Assembly (NCBI GenBank): GCA_002353225.1
Contig: DEJF01000077.1
Span: 1 to 8,570, forward strand
Source: Prevotella sp. UBA2755
GTDB taxonomy: Bacteria; Bacteroidota; Bacteroidia; Bacteroidales; Bacteroidaceae
Direction: 5' to 3'
Length of the DNA stretch: 8,570 bases
Positions 6,494 through 8,570 of the stretch are shown piece by piece. Under the pieces are notes generated by a model that saw nothing but the letters and a program-made list of their open reading frames with translations, did no database searches and was not told the origin of the DNA. The translations under genes and the position numbers were made by a program. How positions within the stretch are numbered: position 1 is the stretch's first letter; each line of letters opens with the position of its first letter.

Positions 6494-7944
6494 CCACGCA
6501 AAATGTAAATAACGAGTTTATCCGTCAGGTAGCAGAACAGAAATACGAGTTCGGTTTCACGACGGATGTACATACTGAGATTATAGAGAAAGGGCTGAAC
6601 GAAGATGTCGTTCGGCTCATCTCTGCTAAGAAAGGGGAGCCCGACTGGATGCTTGACTTCCGGTTGAAGGCTTTCCGTTATTGGCAGGAGCAGGAACAGC
6701 CGACATGGGGACATGTGCATGTTCCACCTATTGACTATCAGGCAATCTCATACTATGCCGACCCGATGGCGAAGAAACCGAAGGGTGACGGCAAGATAGA
6801 CCCAGCGTTGGAGAAGACCTTCGATAAGTTAGGTATTCCTTTGGAAGAGCGTCTGGCACTGAGTGGTAATGTTGCTGTGGATGCCATCATGGACTCTGTC
6901 TCCGTGAAGACGACCTTCAAGGAGAAACTATCCGAGTTAGGTGTTATCTTCTGCTCGATTGGTGATGCGATTAAGAATCATCCCGATTTGGTACGTGAGT
7001 ATTTAGGTACGGTGGTTCCTTATCGTGATAATTTCTTTGCGGCTTTAAACAGTGCCGTATTCTCAGACGGTTCGTTTGTCTATATCCCGAAAGGTGTTCA
7101 CTGTCCGATGGAACTAAGCAGTTATTTCCGTATTAATGCCCGTAATACCGGGCAGTTTGAGCGTACCCTGATCATTGCCGACGATGATGCCTATGTGAGT
7201 TATCTGGAAGGCTGTACCGCTCCGATGCGTGACGAGAACCAGTTGCATGCGGCTATCGTGGAGATTATTGTCAAGAACCGTGCCGAGGTGAAATACTCAA
7301 CGGTACAGAACTGGTATCCTGGTGATGAGAACGGAAAAGGTGGTGTGCTGAACTTGGTGACGAAGCGAGGCGACCTGCGCGGTGTAGACTCCAAATTGTC
7401 ATGGACACAGGTGGAGACTGGTAGTGCCATTACGTGGAAATACCCCTCCTGTGTGCTGCGTGGTGACAACTCACAGGCAGAGTTCTATAGTGTGGCTGTG
7501 ACCAACAACTACCAGGAGGCAGACACAGGTACGAAGATGATACACATGGGAAAGAATACCAAGTCGACGATTATCTCAAAAGGTATCTCGGCAGGTCATT
7601 CTCAGAACTCATACCGTGGACTGGTGCGAGCCACCTCGAATGCGGATAATGCCCGTAATTATAGTTCCTGTGACTCTTTGCTGTTAGGATCGGAGTGTGG
7701 TGCCCATACCTTTCCTTATATGGATATCCATAACGACACCGCTATCGTGGAGCATGAGGCGACGACCTCCAAGATATCAGAGGACCAACTTTTCTATTGT
7801 AACCAGCGCGGTATCCCCACGGAGCAGGCTGTTGGTTTGATAGTCAATGGTTATGCCAAGGAAGTGCTGAACAAGTTGCCCATGGAGTTTGCTGTGGAGG
7901 CACGTAAGCTATTGTCAGTATCATTAGAAGGAACAGTGGGATAG
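6472..7944 (+). CDS. sufB: Fe-S cluster assembly scaffold protein SufB
   Basis: SufB is the scaffold of the cytoplasmic SufBCD complex. It receives sulfur from SufS (through SufE or SufU where present) and builds Fe-S clusters with SufC and SufD. The 490-aa length matches the family. By alignment with E. coli SufB, the sulfur-accepting cysteine is C400 (in RNYSSCDS, E. coli C405) and the cluster-site residues are H428 and E429 (in VEHEATTS). C248 in LEGCTAP matches E. coli C254. The conserved C-terminus EFAVEARKLLSVSLEGTVG is intact. The start is GTG at 6472: an in-frame TGA lies just upstream at 6466, and the next in-frame ATG is M60, well inside conserved sequence. The first residues (MKSEEFAS) therefore come from the heptad repeat, and family-like sequence begins near NNEFIRQ (13-19). 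Spacing to infB (15 nt) and sufC (30 nt) supports one transcript. Confidence 0.95.
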   Translation: MKSEEFASTQNVNNEFIRQVAEQKYEFGFTTDVHTEIIEKGLNEDVVRLISAKKGEPDWMLDFRLKAFRYWQEQEQPTWGHVHVPPIDYQAISYYADPMAKKPKGDGKIDPALEKTFDKLGIPLEERLALSGNVAVDAIMDSVSVKTTFKEKLSELGVIFCSIGDAIKNHPDLVREYLGTVVPYRDNFFAALNSAVFSDGSFVYIPKGVHCPMELSSYFRINARNTGQFERTLIIADDDAYVSYLEGCTAPMRDENQLHAAIVEIIVKNRAEVKYSTVQNWYPGDENGKGGVLNLVTKRGDLRGVDSKLSWTQVETGSAITWKYPSCVLRGDNSQAEFYSVAVTNNYQEADTGTKMIHMGKNTKSTIISKGISAGHSQNSYRGLVRATSNADNARNYSSCDSLLLGSECGAHTFPYMDIHNDTAIVEHEATTSKISEDQLFYCNQRGIPTEQAVGLIVNGYAKEVLNKLPMEFAVEARKLLSVSLEGTVG

Positions 7945-7972
7945 TTTAGAGTGTAGAGTTGAAAGATTAGAG
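7945..7972 (+). repeat. Four degenerate heptad repeats in the sufB-sufC gap
   Basis: Starting at the base after the sufB stop, the gap reads TTTAGAG, TGTAGAG, TTGAAAG, ATTAGAG, then AT and the sufC ATG. This is the same layout as the nusA-infB gap: four 7-nt units plus two bases before ATG. No hairpin or promoter box is seen here. Confidence 0.6.
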
Positions 7973-7974
7973 AT

Positions 7975-8570
7975 ATGTTAGAAGTACGAAACTTACACGC
8001 CAAGATTGGCGACAAAGAGATATTAAGAGGTATCAATCTCACCATTAAGGATGGTGAGACACATGCCATTATGGGACCCAATGGTTCTGGTAAGTCAACC
8101 CTCTCAGCAGTGCTGGTGGGTAATCCCCTCTATGACGTGACAGAGGGTGAGGCTTTCTTTAACGGGAAGAACCTGTTGGAGATGAAACCAGAGGACCGTG
8201 CCCATGAGGGATTGTTCCTCTCCTTCCAGTATCCTGTGGAGATTCCTGGAGTGTCTATGACCAACTTCATGAAAGCGGCGATTAATGAGAAGCGTAAATA
8301 TGAGGGACTACCAGAGTTGAAAGCCTCCGACTTTATCAAACTGATGCGTGAGAAACAGAAGATTGTGGAGTTGGACAACAAACTCGCTAATCGTTCCGTG
8401 AATGAGGGCTTCAGTGGAGGTGAGAAGAAACGTAATGAGATTTTCCAGATGGCAATGCTCGAACCCAAACTCTCTATTCTCGATGAGACAGACTCAGGAC
8501 TGGATGTCGATGCCATGCGTATTGTCGCAGAGGGTGTCAATAAGTTGCGTACGCCAGAGACCTCCTGTAT
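7975..8570 (+). CDS. sufC: Fe-S cluster assembly ATPase SufC, 3' end beyond the window
   Basis: SufC is the ABC-type ATPase that dimerises within SufBCD and drives the conformational change needed for cluster assembly; it is cytoplasmic and not a transporter. The reading frame from ATG at 7975 stays open for 198 codons to the window edge. Visible motifs are Walker A GPNGSGKS (34-41), the Q-loop glutamine in LSFQYP (Q85), the ABC signature FSGGE (146-150), Walker B LSILDE (166-171) and the D-loop SGLD (174-177). ETDSGLD, rather than the more common EPTSGLD of transporters, is characteristic of SufC. About 50 residues, including the H-loop histidine, should lie to the right. It is 30 nt behind sufB, and sufD and sufS are expected next. 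Confidence 0.95.
   Translation, partial: MLEVRNLHAKIGDKEILRGINLTIKDGETHAIMGPNGSGKSTLSAVLVGNPLYDVTEGEAFFNGKNLLEMKPEDRAHEGLFLSFQYPVEIPGVSMTNFMKAAINEKRKYEGLPELKASDFIKLMREKQKIVELDNKLANRSVNEGFSGGEKKRNEIFQMAMLEPKLSILDETDSGLDVDAMRIVAEGVNKLRTPETSC

Overview
The window looks like ordinary chromosomal DNA of a Bacteroidales bacterium, most likely Prevotella or a close relative. Three things point there: candidate promoters with the Bacteroidetes TAnnTTTG -7 box, A/T-rich start regions with little Shine-Dalgarno signal, and the gene order rimP-nusA-infB-sufB-sufC. Codon use looks uniform across the genes, and I see no mobile element, CRISPR array or foreign-looking segment.

Layout. Positions 1-15 appear to be the 5' end of a tRNA on the minus strand, with a good minus-strand promoter at 38-69. 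A weaker plus-strand promoter box at 109-116 precedes an exported S41 (C-terminal processing) peptidase at 135-1808. The gap 1809-1924 holds a second good plus-strand promoter (1826-1857). A terminator-like hairpin with a T-run (1870-1907) follows it directly, inside the presumed leader of the next operon. Then come rimP (1925-2398), nusA (2427-3686), infB (3718-6456), sufB (6472-7944) and the first 198 codons of sufC (7975 to the window end), all on the plus strand with gaps of 15-31 nt.

How the genes work together. RimP matures the 30S subunit, NusA controls RNA polymerase pausing and termination, and IF2 delivers initiator tRNA; this is the widely conserved transcription/translation cluster. 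SufB and SufC are the scaffold and ATPase of the SUF iron-sulfur cluster assembly machine, and sufD and sufS would be expected beyond the window. The close spacing suggests one long transcript.

Most notable signals. (1) A terminator-like hairpin lies between the rimP promoter and rimP, where NusA could autoregulate. (2) Degenerate 7-nt tandem repeats fill the nusA/infB, infB/sufB and sufB/sufC gaps. (3) The only usable sufB start I can find is a GTG inside that repeat. I found no wholly new multi-gene system here.
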